A stretch of 44,246 nt of DNA, taken from the NCBI GenBank assembly GCA_018268835.1, contig JAFDVU010000041.1:1-44246 (forward strand), in the 5' to 3' direction. Numbering within the stretch: position 1 is the first letter of the stretch; each line of letters opens with the position of its first letter. The notes under the pieces were generated by a model. That model searched no databases and was not told the DNA's origin. It saw only the letters and a list, made by a program, of their open reading frames with translations. Position numbers and translations under genes: made by a program. Source of the stretch: Acidobacteriota bacterium (GTDB lineage Bacteria; Acidobacteriota; Terriglobia; Bryobacterales; Bryobacteraceae). This document shows, piece by piece, positions 25,285-33,156 of this stretch.

Positions 25285-25877
25285 CACGCGGGACGCGAGC
25301 CCGGCTTCACCACCGGCAGTCCCTGGCGGCAAAGCGGGCAGTCTTCGGGGGGGTATGCCGCCACCTTGAGGGTGGCCAGCGCCGCCCGCGGCGTGCCGAC
25401 ATCGGCGGCGCCGCCGCTGCGGTCGATGATCGAACCCGCCGCGACCACCTTCGCCCCGGCGGAGCGCAGCACATCGATCACGTCCTGCGTGCTGCCGCCG
25501 GTGGTGATGACGTCTTCGACGACCACCGCGACCTCGCCCGGTTCGACCGTAAACCCGCGCCGCAACAGCATCTTACGCGTTTCCGGGTCGCGCTCCGTGA
25601 AGAGGAAGGGCGTCCCCAGGGCGCGTGCCACCTCGTGTCCGATGATTAAACCTCCGAGCGCGGGTGAAACCACGAGGCCAATCTTTTCGCCTGTGAGTTT
25701 ATGGAATTCTCCGGCCAGCATGCGGCCTAGCTGTTCCGCGGCCGGAGGATGGCGTAGCACCAGGGCGCACTGCAGGTACTCACCGCTGTGTAAACCGCTG
25801 GTGAGGCGGAAATGACCCTGGAGGTACGCGCCCGTTGAACGGAAAAGATCGAGAACTTTATCGGCTTGCGGTGTCAC
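25284..25877 (-). CDS. pyrE: Orotate phosphoribosyltransferase
   Basis: A 197-residue protein that makes orotidine 5'-phosphate from orotate and PRPP in pyrimidine synthesis. The PRPP loop is VVVEDVITTGGST, and GHFRLTSGLHSGEYLQ is the conserved N-terminal block; FTERDPETRKMLLRRGF is the flexible catalytic loop region. The last 25 residues contain CPLCRQG, a small extension. The start is GTG at 25877 with no Shine-Dalgarno. A TATAGT with an extended TG lies eight bases upstream on the minus strand, so the transcript may be leaderless. It heads the coupled unit pyrE-truA-AlkD-deacetylase and is divergent from the TolC-like gene. Confidence 0.93.
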   Translation of the reverse strand: MTPQADKVLDLFRSTGAYLQGHFRLTSGLHSGEYLQCALVLRHPPAAEQLGRMLAGEFHKLTGEKIGLVVSPALGGLIIGHEVARALGTPFLFTERDPETRKMLLRRGFTVEPGEVAVVVEDVITTGGSTQDVIDVLRSAGAKVVAAGSIIDRSGGAADVGTPRAALATLKVAAYPPEDCPLCRQGLPVVKPGSRPA

Positions 25878-25894
25878 AAACGCCTACTATACCA
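25866..25894. promoter_or_regulatory. Overlapping divergent promoters for pyrE and the TolC-like gene
   Basis: On the plus strand TTGCGG (25866-25871), a 16-base spacer and TATACC (25888-25893) face the TolC-like gene. On the minus strand TATAGT (25891-25886), preceded by TGG, faces pyrE. The two -10 elements overlap, so the promoters probably exclude each other. The plus-strand -35 lies inside pyrE. Confidence 0.4.
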
Positions 25895-25942
25895 TTGAAT
25901 TTAAACCCATCTCGCGATTCTCAGGGCACGGAGGTTTTCCCC

Positions 25943-27934
25943 ATGAAAGGCATTGTCCGGACTCATCTTGCGCTGTTGTGCGTGCTGCTGCTTGCCGCCC
26001 CGCCCAGCATGGCGGCGGGCGACGGTCCGCAATCGGCGCCCCCGGCTCCGGGCAGCCAGCGGCCCGTGAAGGAGGCTAACGGTCCGGTGGGCTGGGCGAC
26101 CGGCCCCTACCGCCCGGCGGTCCCGCCGCGGGATAACCTCTCCAACTCGGGGCGCCTGGACTCGCTGATGCGCGCCGGGAACCTCTACCTCTCGCTGCAG
26201 GATGCGATCGCCCTGGCGCTCGAGAACAACCTGGATATCGCCATCCAGCGCTACACCCCCATGATCGCGGACACCTCGATCGAAATCGCCAACGCGGGCG
26301 GATTCGCCCGCGGTGCTTCGACAAACGTGACCGCCGGCCCGAACAGCGCGTCGGTGAGCAGTGCCGGCACCACCGCGGGAAGCACCCAGAGCGCCACGGC
26401 GGCATCCAGCGTCGCCTCCTCCAGCGCGGTCGGCGGCAGCGTGGTGCAGTCCTCCGGTCCGGCCATTCCCAACCTGGATCCCGTGCTGGGGGCAGGCTTT
26501 AACTGGGCCCACCTGACCACGGCGCAGAGCAGCGCCTTCCTCACCGGCAGCAACTCGCTCATCCAGCGCCAGAACATTGGAAACCTGGCTCTTACCAAGG
26601 GCTTCCTCACCGGCACCAACGTGAGCCTCGTGCTCAACAACAACAACAGCAGCAGCAACAACCCTCGCAACGATTTCAATCCTTCCACCAGTTCCAGCCT
26701 GGGAGTCACCATCACGCAGCACCTGTTGCAGGGCTTCGGCCCGGCTATTAACGGCCGGCAGATCCGCATCGCGAAAAACAACCGCGAAGTCAGCGATCTC
26801 ACGTTCAAGCTCCAGGTAGAGACCACCGTGGCCGCGGTGATGGACCTGTACTGGGACCTGGTGAGCTTCAACAAAGCCGTTCAGGTGGCCAAGGACGCGC
26901 TGAACGCTTCCCGGCAGTTGCTCGAAAACAACCGCCGGCAGGTGGAAGTCGGCACGCTGGCGCCCATCGAAGTGGTGCGCGCCGAAGCGGAAATCGCTTC
27001 CGGCGAGCAGGCGCTGACGGTGGCGGAAACCCGCGTGCTGCAGCAGGAGACCATTCTCAAGACGGCGCTCACCAAGACCGGTGTGGCCAGTCCGGCGGTG
27101 GCCGCGGCCCACATTATCCCCACGGACCAGATCCGCATTCCGGAAGTCGAACCCGTGACTCCCATCCAGGAACTGTTCGGGCAGGCGCTCTCCTCCCGTC
27201 CGGAACTGGCGCAGAGCCGGATCCAGTTGCAGAATCAGGAGTACACCATTCGCGGCTCGAAGAACGCGCTTCTGCCAACGCTCGACGTGGTGGTGAGCGC
27301 CAGTAACTCCGCCCTCGCCGGCCAACCCAACCCGCTGCCTCCGATCCTCGGCAGCGTGCCCCGCTCCAACACCGCCTTCTTCATCGGCGGCTACGGCACC
27401 GTGCTTTCCCAGTTATTCGCGCGCAACTTTCCGAATTACGCGCTCGGCTTCAATCTGAGCGTACCGATCCGCAACCGCGCGGCGCAGGCGCAGGTGATCA
27501 GCGACCAACTCACTTACCGGCAGCAGCAGCTTGCCCTGCAGCGCCTTGAGAACCAGGTGCGGGTAGACGTGCAGAACGCCATGATCGGCGTCTCCCAGGC
27601 GCGGGCCCAACTGCTTTCGGCGCGCAAGGCGCAGGTGCTGCAGCAGCAGACGCTGGATGCCGAACAGAAGAAGCTCCAACTCGGCGCGTCGACGATCTAC
27701 AACGTCATCCTCGCGGAGCGAGATCTGGTCACCGCGCAATCCAATTCCGTGGCCGCGGAGAGCGCCTATGCCAAGGCGCGCGTGGAACTCGACCGCGCCA
27801 CCGGGCAGATTCTCTACCACAACGATGTCTCCATGGACGAGGCTGTGCGCGGCGCGGTTTCGCGTCCGCCGAACCCGATTCCGGACACGCCGCCGGCGGC
27901 CGCTCCGCGCCAGCCCGGCCAGTACCTGCGCTGA
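25943..27934 (+). CDS. TolC-family outer membrane protein
   Basis: A 663-residue protein, longer than TolC itself. It has a signal peptide (GIVRTHLALLCVLLLAAPPSMA). The first OEP half begins near residue 80 (LSLQDAIALALENNLDIAIQ) and the second begins at about residue 410 with helical stretches such as QELFGQALSSRPELAQSRIQ. Long coiled helices (LTYRQQQLALQRLENQVRVD) match the periplasmic tunnel. A Ser/Ala/Gly/Asn-rich insertion at about residues 115-250 includes runs of Ser and Asn, a common acidobacterial elaboration. The ATG at 25943 has GGAGG eight bases upstream. It would pair with an inner-membrane exporter; no RND or HlyD partner is adjacent, though an ABC exporter lies at the right end of the window. 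Confidence 0.9.
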   Translation: MKGIVRTHLALLCVLLLAAPPSMAAGDGPQSAPPAPGSQRPVKEANGPVGWATGPYRPAVPPRDNLSNSGRLDSLMRAGNLYLSLQDAIALALENNLDIAIQRYTPMIADTSIEIANAGGFARGASTNVTAGPNSASVSSAGTTAGSTQSATAASSVASSSAVGGSVVQSSGPAIPNLDPVLGAGFNWAHLTTAQSSAFLTGSNSLIQRQNIGNLALTKGFLTGTNVSLVLNNNNSSSNNPRNDFNPSTSSSLGVTITQHLLQGFGPAINGRQIRIAKNNREVSDLTFKLQVETTVAAVMDLYWDLVSFNKAVQVAKDALNASRQLLENNRRQVEVGTLAPIEVVRAEAEIASGEQALTVAETRVLQQETILKTALTKTGVASPAVAAAHIIPTDQIRIPEVEPVTPIQELFGQALSSRPELAQSRIQLQNQEYTIRGSKNALLPTLDVVVSASNSALAGQPNPLPPILGSVPRSNTAFFIGGYGTVLSQLFARNFPNYALGFNLSVPIRNRAAQAQVISDQLTYRQQQLALQRLENQVRVDVQNAMIGVSQARAQLLSARKAQVLQQQTLDAEQKKLQLGASTIYNVILAERDLVTAQSNSVAAESAYAKARVELDRATGQILYHNDVSMDEAVRGAVSRPPNPIPDTPPAAAPRQPGQYLR

Positions 27935-27976
27935 TTTTGCGCAAACCGGGTTCCTTTTGGCAATCTTCCGGATAAG

Positions 27977-28018
27977 TTGACACAGTGCGCGCCGTTTTTA
28001 CATACCCTAACGGCGCGC
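27977..28018 (+). promoter_or_regulatory. TTGACA with perfect 10-base inverted repeat over the -10 region
   Basis: A consensus -35 TTGACA (27977-27982) is followed by GCGCGCCGTT (27987-27996), a 12-base loop and its exact complement AACGGCGCGC (28009-28018). A poor -10 (CATACC, 28001-28006) would lie in the loop, 18 bases from the -35. The layout suits a repressor site over a promoter; a factor-independent terminator is unlikely because no T-run follows. Confidence 0.4.
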
Positions 28019-28095
28019 CTCTTGGCGTATCTGGCGCTAACCGCCTGCGAATCCTCATTTGGCGAGCCGCTTGCAAGTAACATGGCGTGACTAAC

Positions 28096-28223
28096 GTGAA
28101 CAGGTTCCCCCGGAGACGGTCGATCCCCGATACACGAACCCGCCTTTGAGTCACCTCGCATCTTCTGCCTCCAGCCGACCTCAACGCCCCGCCCGACCGT
28201 CTCTTCCGGGGACCTGTGTGAAC
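28096..28223 (+). ncRNA. Candidate structured RNA (long imperfect hairpin)
   Basis: Bases 28096-28122 and 28194-28223 are imperfect inverted repeats. The inner nine bases AGACGGTCG / CGACCGTCT pair exactly, followed outward by a short internal bulge and further CCGG, CCCC and AGGT pairing. The 71-base apical part is free to fold further. The element lies about 90 bases downstream of a possible promoter. It could be a small RNA or the leader of the 96-residue gene; no known riboswitch class is recognised. Confidence 0.3.
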
Positions 28224-28268
28224 CGCATGCGGTGGCCCGTCGGTGGCGCGGGTGCTACCCTGAGAATC

Positions 28269-28559
28269 ATGTTGTTCGAAGTCGAGTGCCCGTGCTGCCA
28301 GGCGATGCTCAAGATCGATCCGGAAACCAGAGCCGTCATCGCCCACACCGTTCCGGAAAAACCGAAAGCCATCGAAGACCTTGCCGCCGAAGTCGCCAAA
28401 TTGAAAGGCGAGGGAGCCCGGCGCGAACAGCTCTTCCAGAAAAGCTTCGAAGCCGAGAGAAGCCACGGTAAGGTCCTGGAAAAGAAGTTCGACGAACTCT
28501 TCAAGCGCGCCAAGGAAAACCCGGACGAGAAGCCGCCGACGCGCGACATCGACCTCTAA
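28269..28559 (+). CDS. Small protein with N-terminal Cys motif and coiled coil
   Basis: A 96-residue protein starting MLFEVECPCCQAMLKIDPET. The CPCC near the start resembles half of a zinc ribbon. Residues about 35-85 are charged and heptad-like (AIEDLAAEVAKLKGEGARRE), probably a coiled coil. There is no signal peptide. There is no clear Shine-Dalgarno; TACCCT preceded by TGC lies seven bases before the ATG, so a leaderless start is possible. Its stop overlaps the stop of the converging gene. Function is unknown. Confidence 0.7.
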   Translation: MLFEVECPCCQAMLKIDPETRAVIAHTVPEKPKAIEDLAAEVAKLKGEGARREQLFQKSFEAERSHGKVLEKKFDELFKRAKENPDEKPPTRDIDL

Positions 28560-28831
28560 ACGGCGGGCGGCGCCCCTTCGTAGGGCTGATACCCGCTGCG
28601 CAGCATCACCTCGCGCGCCGCGGGAACCACCTCCGGCAGCACATAAAAGAAGGCCCCCGCGCGTACCGTGCGGAAGATGACGCCGGCGCGGTATTCATCG
28701 GCCTCCACGCCGAAATCGACGCCTCCCGTGGCCAGCAATTCTTCCAGGCGCAGCGCGTCCTTCAGTTTTCTGGCGATGTAGATCAGCACCGGCTCTTTGC
28801 CTTCGAAGTATGACGCGTCCTGCTTCATCAT
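28556..28831 (-). CDS. Conserved hypothetical small protein
   Basis: A 91-residue protein with an alpha/beta pattern (EPVLIYIARKLKDALRLEEL, then VDFGVEADEY and FFYVLPEVVPAAREVML). It faintly resembles small DUF2007-type proteins, but I would not assign it. TAGACT on the minus strand (28842-28837) lies five bases before the first ATG (28831) and eight before the second (28828); no Shine-Dalgarno is present, so either ATG of a leaderless message could start it. The gene ends inside the stop region of the converging 96-residue gene. Confidence 0.7.
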   Translation of the reverse strand: MMKQDASYFEGKEPVLIYIARKLKDALRLEELLATGGVDFGVEADEYRAGVIFRTVRAGAFFYVLPEVVPAAREVMLRSGYQPYEGAPPAV

Positions 28832-28928
28832 TTAACAGTCTATCGGTGAAACCGGTGCCGCGTGCGACGCATCCCACCGAATGAAGCGCCGCGTCCCCGC
28901 TTATCTTCGTGTCTCCGTTTGGTTCCCT

Positions 28929-31334
28929 ATGAAGCCCGACCGCCCTCTCAGCCAATTTGCGGCCGCCGCGGCAGTGTTCCTGCTTGCCGCCCTTCCCGCC
29001 GCCGCGCAGCGCAACCGCATCGCCCAGGCCGTCGATCCGGCGCGCCGCTTCACCCTTGCCGGGCACGTTCCCGCTCTCGCCCGGAGCGAGTTCGACCAGG
29101 GACCCGTATCCGGCGAAATGCCGCTGCCTTCCCTCAGCCTGGCCCTGTCTCCCAGCGCCGCGCAGCAGGCGGATCTGGACCGCCTCCTCGCCGCCCAACG
29201 CGACCCCACGTCGCCCGACTACCGGCACTGGCTCACCCCCGAAGAGTTCGCCGGCCGCTTCGGCGTTTCCCCCGCCGACATCGCCACGATCACGGCCTGG
29301 CTGAGCGGACGCCAGTTCCACGTGACCGGCGTCGCCCGCGCGCGCAACCTGATCACGTTCTCCGGCACCGCGCAGCAGGTGCGGGACGCTTTCGGAACGC
29401 CCATCGACCACTACCTGGTCAACGGCGAACTGCACTTTTCCAACACGAGCGATCCCTCGCTGCCGGCCGCCTTCAACGGCATCGTCACCGCCATCCGGGG
29501 ACTCAACGACTTCCGTCCCGCGCCGCGCCGCATCGTGCGGCGCCCGGTGGCCCAATACACTTCCAGCAAGGGCAACCACTACCTCGCTCCCGACGACCTC
29601 GCCGCGATTTACGACATCAAGGCGCTCTACGACGCCGGCCTCACCGGCGCGGGGCAGACGATTGCGGTGGTGGGCCAGACCGCTGTCACCCTCGGCGATA
29701 TGCAGCAGTTCCGCAGCTACTTCAATCTGGCCGCGTCCGACCCCCAGATCGTGCTCGTCCCCAACCTGGGCGACCCCGGTGTGAGTAAGAACGACCTGCC
29801 GGAGGCCGATCTGGATATCCAGTGGACCGGCGCCATCGCGCGCGGCGCATCCATCGTCTACGTTTACTCGAGCAACGTCATGGACGCCGTGCAGTACGCG
29901 ATCGACCAGGACCTGGCTCCGGTGGTGAGCATGAGCTACGGGAACTGTGAAGTGCAGACCCTGCGCGCCGACGCGCAGACGCTGCGCTCCTGGGCACAGG
30001 AGGCCAACGCGCAGGGCATGACGTGGGTGGCGGCCTCGGGCGACGAGGGCGGAGCCGATTGCGCCACATCCTCCACCAGCGGCGGCGCCGCGAGTGTGGA
30101 TCTGCCCAGCGGCATCCCCGAGGTGACCAGCGTCGGCGGCACCACTTTCAACGAAGGCAGCGGCACCTACTGGAACGCGTCCAACACGGCGTCCAAAGCT
30201 TCCGCCACCGGCTACATCCCGGAAATGGTGTGGAACGACACCGCGGCCGACGGCACGCCCGCCGCCGGGGGAGGCGGCGCGAGCATCTACTTCGCCAAGC
30301 CCTCCTGGCAGTCCGGCCTCGGTGTGCCGGCCGACGGAGCACGCGACGTTCCCGATATCGCCATGGCCGCTTCCGCCGATCACGACGGCTACCTGATCTA
30401 CACCGGCGGCACGCTGAGCGTGGTAGGCGGCACGAGTGTCTCCGCGCCCGTCACCGCCGGCATCGTGGCCCTGCTCAATCAGCGGCTGGCATCGGCTACG
30501 GGCGCATCCGGCGCCGGCAACATCAATCCCCAGCTTTACAGCCTGGCGCAGACCACCCCCGGGGCCTTCCACGACATCGTATCGGGGGACAACAAGGTCA
30601 CGATCACTTGCGGAGCGCGCGCGCGCGGATGCGTGTCCGGCATATACGGCTTCGCCGCTGGGCCCGGGTACGACCAGGCCAGCGGGCTCGGCTCGCTCGA
30701 CGCGTGGCGGTTCGTGAACGGGTTCAACGTCAGCGCGCCGCGCACCGTGCCCCCGGTGATCGGCGGCATCTCCAACGGAGCGTCCTTCCTCCCCGCGTTC
30801 GCCCCCGGCGGGATTCTCAGCGTCTTCGGCTCGCGCCTTGCTTCGTCCATCGCCGCGGCATCCGGCCTGCCCCTGCCGTACCAGCTTGCGGGCGTCACCG
30901 CCACCGTCAACGGTGTTCCCGCGCCGCTCTACTACGTCTCTGCCGGGCAGATCAATCTCCAGATTCCCGAGTCGCTCGGCGCCGGGCCGGCGACCCTCGT
31001 GATCCAGAACGGCGCGCAGGCGGCCGCCTCGCTGTTCCAACTCGCCGCCGCCGCGCCCGGGATCTTCGCCTCCGTCATGCCCGCGTCGGCCGCGCGCGGC
31101 GACGTTCTCACCCTCTACCTCACCGGCGCGGGCAACGTGGCCAACCTCTCGTCGCTGTCGGTCACGGTCGGTGGCGTTGCGGCGAGCGTGAAGTACGCGG
31201 GCATCCCTTCGTGGTCGGCGGGTGTCGTGCAGGTGAACTACCAGGTGGCGCAGGCCACGCCCACCGGCGCGCAGCCCGTCATCGTGACGATCGCCGGCGC
31301 CGCCAGCCAGGCGGTGAATCTCACGATCCGGTGA
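28929..31334 (+). CDS. Pro-kumamolisin (sedolisin, S53) peptidase with C-terminal beta extension
   Basis: An 801-residue secreted serine-carboxyl peptidase. A signal peptide (SQFAAAAAVFLLAALPAAAQ) is followed by the pro-domain (about 25-200: RHWLTPEEFAGRFG, FHVTGVARARNLITFSGTA). In the catalytic domain E292 and D296 (EADLD) are the Glu/Asp pair, D372 in SGDEGG is the oxyanion Asp, and S503 in GGTSVSAP is the nucleophile. The calcium site is FHDIVSGDN ... GYDQASGLGSLD. From about residue 610 (PPVIGGISNGASF ... APGGILSVFGSRL) a beta-rich extension resembles the TIGR03437 module common in Solibacter secreted proteins. An ATG at 28881 is also in frame; 28929 is preferred because it gives a textbook signal peptide. 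Neither start has a good ribosome site. Confidence 0.9.
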   Translation: MKPDRPLSQFAAAAAVFLLAALPAAAQRNRIAQAVDPARRFTLAGHVPALARSEFDQGPVSGEMPLPSLSLALSPSAAQQADLDRLLAAQRDPTSPDYRHWLTPEEFAGRFGVSPADIATITAWLSGRQFHVTGVARARNLITFSGTAQQVRDAFGTPIDHYLVNGELHFSNTSDPSLPAAFNGIVTAIRGLNDFRPAPRRIVRRPVAQYTSSKGNHYLAPDDLAAIYDIKALYDAGLTGAGQTIAVVGQTAVTLGDMQQFRSYFNLAASDPQIVLVPNLGDPGVSKNDLPEADLDIQWTGAIARGASIVYVYSSNVMDAVQYAIDQDLAPVVSMSYGNCEVQTLRADAQTLRSWAQEANAQGMTWVAASGDEGGADCATSSTSGGAASVDLPSGIPEVTSVGGTTFNEGSGTYWNASNTASKASATGYIPEMVWNDTAADGTPAAGGGGASIYFAKPSWQSGLGVPADGARDVPDIAMAASADHDGYLIYTGGTLSVVGGTSVSAPVTAGIVALLNQRLASATGASGAGNINPQLYSLAQTTPGAFHDIVSGDNKVTITCGARARGCVSGIYGFAAGPGYDQASGLGSLDAWRFVNGFNVSAPRTVPPVIGGISNGASFLPAFAPGGILSVFGSRLASSIAAASGLPLPYQLAGVTATVNGVPAPLYYVSAGQINLQIPESLGAGPATLVIQNGAQAAASLFQLAAAAPGIFASVMPASAARGDVLTLYLTGAGNVANLSSLSVTVGGVAASVKYAGIPSWSAGVVQVNYQVAQATPTGAQPVIVTIAGAASQAVNLTIR

Positions 31335-31369
31335 ACGACGCTTCGACCTGGTTGGTTTATACTGCCAAC

Positions 31370-32278
31370 ATGATGAAGAAGCTGGCGATCGTTCCCCTGT
31401 TCGTGTTCCTGGCAGCCTGCTCCCGGCAGGGAGCCTCCTCCGCCCCCGCCGCCGACCTGCCGCATGCCACAGTCGTCATGCGCGACGGTACGCGAGTCTC
31501 CGGCGCCGTGGCGGCTACCACCCCGAGCGACATCACCATCAATACGGACGACGGCGGAAGCCGCACGATCCCGATGAAGGACGTTCGCCGCGTGGATTAC
31601 GGCGAGACCCCGACCACCGCGAAATCGGCCCCGCCCGCCACAGCGCCCGGCTCCGGCCCGGCCGCCGGCGGCTCCCCTGAACCCTCCGCTCCTCCCCTGG
31701 AACCTACCCATGAGGACCACGAGCACGCCACCGCGGCGCAGGTCACCAGCGTGACCCACGTTCTCGAAATCGGCACCGAAATCCCGGTGCGCACCGAAGA
31801 AACAATCGATTCCGGCAAAGCCGCCGAGGGGCAGGTCTTCGCCGCCGAAATCGCCCGCGATGTCAAGGATGCCAGCGGTGCCGTGGTCATCCCGCGCGGA
31901 TCCAACGCGCAGGTCGTGATCAAGTCCGCCAGCAAGGGGGGCAAGATCCGCGGCGCATCCGATCTGGTGCTGGACATGAAATCGGTATCGATCGACGGCC
32001 AGGAATACCGTCTCGACACCGCCGCCATCGCGCAGAAGGGCAGGGAAGGCGTCGGCGTGAATAAGCGGACAGGCGAATTCGCCGGCGGCGGCGCCGCCAT
32101 CGGGGCCATCATCGGAGCCATCGCCGGAGGCGGAAAAGGCGCCGCCATCGGGGCCGGAGCCGGCGCGGGAGCCGGCGCGCTCGGCCAGGTGCTGACCCGC
32201 GGCTCCATCAAGGTCCCCGCCGAGACCATCCTCACCTTCAAGCTCGACGGCGCCCTGAAGGTCGTCCAGGCGCAATAG
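31370..32278 (+). CDS. Lipoprotein with glycine-zipper segment
   Basis: A 302-residue protein with a lipoprotein signal (KKLAIVPLFVFLAACS, lipobox LAAC). Residues about 33-78 look like a small LSM/SH3-like beta module (VVMRDGTRVSGAVAATTPSD). A Pro/Ala linker follows, then a beta-rich domain (IPVRTEETIDSGKAAEGQVF) and near the end a glycine-zipper of alternating Gly/Ala/Ile (AAIGAIIGAIAGGGKGAAIG), which may associate with membrane. TATACT lies at 31358-31363, six bases before the ATG, without a Shine-Dalgarno. It lies 35 bases after the sedolisin gene. Function is unknown; an envelope role is likely. Confidence 0.82.
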   Translation: MMKKLAIVPLFVFLAACSRQGASSAPAADLPHATVVMRDGTRVSGAVAATTPSDITINTDDGGSRTIPMKDVRRVDYGETPTTAKSAPPATAPGSGPAAGGSPEPSAPPLEPTHEDHEHATAAQVTSVTHVLEIGTEIPVRTEETIDSGKAAEGQVFAAEIARDVKDASGAVVIPRGSNAQVVIKSASKGGKIRGASDLVLDMKSVSIDGQEYRLDTAAIAQKGREGVGVNKRTGEFAGGGAAIGAIIGAIAGGGKGAAIGAGAGAGAGALGQVLTRGSIKVPAETILTFKLDGALKVVQAQ

Positions 32279-32285
32279 CAGAGCC

Positions 32286-32320
32286 GGCCTCCGGACCCGG
32301 CAAAATGCGGGCCGGAGGCC
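32286..32320. terminator. Hairpin between converging genes
   Basis: GGCCTCCGG (32286-32294) pairs exactly with CCGGAGGCC (32312-32320), with an inner CCCG/CGGG pair. It lies between the lipoprotein and isomerase stops and could end transcription from both sides, but it lacks T-runs. Confidence 0.5.
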
Positions 32321-32337
32321 TGTGCTACCGCGCTCTC

Positions 32338-33156
32338 CTACCCGATCAGCCGCCGCAGCAGCGCAATTCCTTCCGCGATATCGCGCAGCCGCTCCTGCTG
32401 ATTTTCCGCTTCGCGTTCCACGTTCAGCGGACCCGGGAAGCCGATCTCTTTCAGGGTCGCCACGAAGCGCTCGATACCCACCGACCCCTTGCCCAGGGCT
32501 CGCTCCGAGCCCAGTGCGCCCGGCTTATCCTTGGGCGGAGGGTCGCCGTCCTTGCAGTGGACGCTGGCCACCAGCGACGCCACTTTGCGCAGCGCTGAAA
32601 TCGGCTCGTCCGTGCCGTACAGGATCAGGTTCGCCGGATCGAAGTTGATCCGCAGGTTCGCCCGGTCCACGTCCCGGATGAACCCGAGCAGCACCTCCGC
32701 CCGCTCCTGTCCTGTTTCCAGCGCGAACGTCTGCCCGTTGGCGGCGGCGTGATCGCAGATCCGCCGCACGACGTCGCGCACCGCCGCGTAATCGGCGTCC
32801 GCATGGTCCTCGGGCACGAACCCGACGTGGCAGGCGATGCTCTTGACTCCCAACTGCGCGGCGAAATCGCTCACCGCGAGGGTGCGCCGCTCCCGGTCCT
32901 GGCGGGTCGCCCGCGGAATGAAACCCACGGTCCGCTCTACCGTCGGAATGTCCGCGTAGTCCTCGCCGTCATAAGCCGCCACCACCGTCACGACGGTGAA
33001 CTGCGCGGCATCCAACGCGGCTTTCCAATGCGCGGCAGTCTCCTCGTTCAGGGCCATCGCGCCGGAGACGCCCAACTGTCCCGTGCGCACTCCGAATCCG
33101 CGAATCGTGTTGAGATCGTCGCGATCCCCCCAGAACATTACTCCCGGTTCCCACAT
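32338..33156 (-). CDS. Sugar phosphate isomerase/epimerase family protein (AP-endonuclease-2-like TIM barrel)
   Basis: A 272-residue TIM-barrel protein. Metal-ligand type segments are visible: IACHVGFVPEDH, FALETGQE (Glu), INFDPANLILY (Asp), VASVHCKDGD (His) and a late LNVERE (Glu). This set is typical of xylose-isomerase-like epimerases of ketoses and inosose compounds. The start at 33156 overlaps the end of the oxidoreductase by 19 bases; an alternative ATG at 33138 lies right behind GGGAG but too close to it. Co-translation with a Gfo/Idh dehydrogenase suggests an oxidise-then-epimerise sugar or inositol step. The substrate is unknown. Confidence 0.87.
   Translation of the reverse strand: MWEPGVMFWGDRDDLNTIRGFGVRTGQLGVSGAMALNEETAAHWKAALDAAQFTVVTVVAAYDGEDYADIPTVERTVGFIPRATRQDRERRTLAVSDFAAQLGVKSIACHVGFVPEDHADADYAAVRDVVRRICDHAAANGQTFALETGQERAEVLLGFIRDVDRANLRINFDPANLILYGTDEPISALRKVASLVASVHCKDGDPPPKDKPGALGSERALGKGSVGIERFVATLKEIGFPGPLNVEREAENQQERLRDIAEGIALLRRLIG

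Larger units (their letters stand above)
27935..28268 (+). other. 334-base gene-free stretch with promoter-like and structured elements
   Basis: No credible protein gene is seen between the TolC-like stop and the 96-residue gene. The stretch holds a TTGACA, a perfect 10-base inverted repeat, a long imperfect inverted repeat that would fold into a stem with a 71-base apical part, a perfect 10-base palindrome CCGCATGCGG (28223-28232) and a TACCCT just before the next start. There is no T-run behind any stem, so none is an obvious terminator for the TolC-like gene. It may encode a small RNA or regulatory leader. Confidence 0.45.

Noticed and set aside
26400..26700. Ser/Asn-rich repeats in the TolC-like gene as a nucleotide repeat element
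   Set aside because: The low complexity is at protein level and in frame; no repeated DNA unit is evident.
30023..31360. Arg-rich frame overlapping the sedolisin gene and joined to the lipoprotein frame
   Set aside because: The sedolisin frame has the full catalytic set; the lipoprotein starts at 31370 with its own signal.
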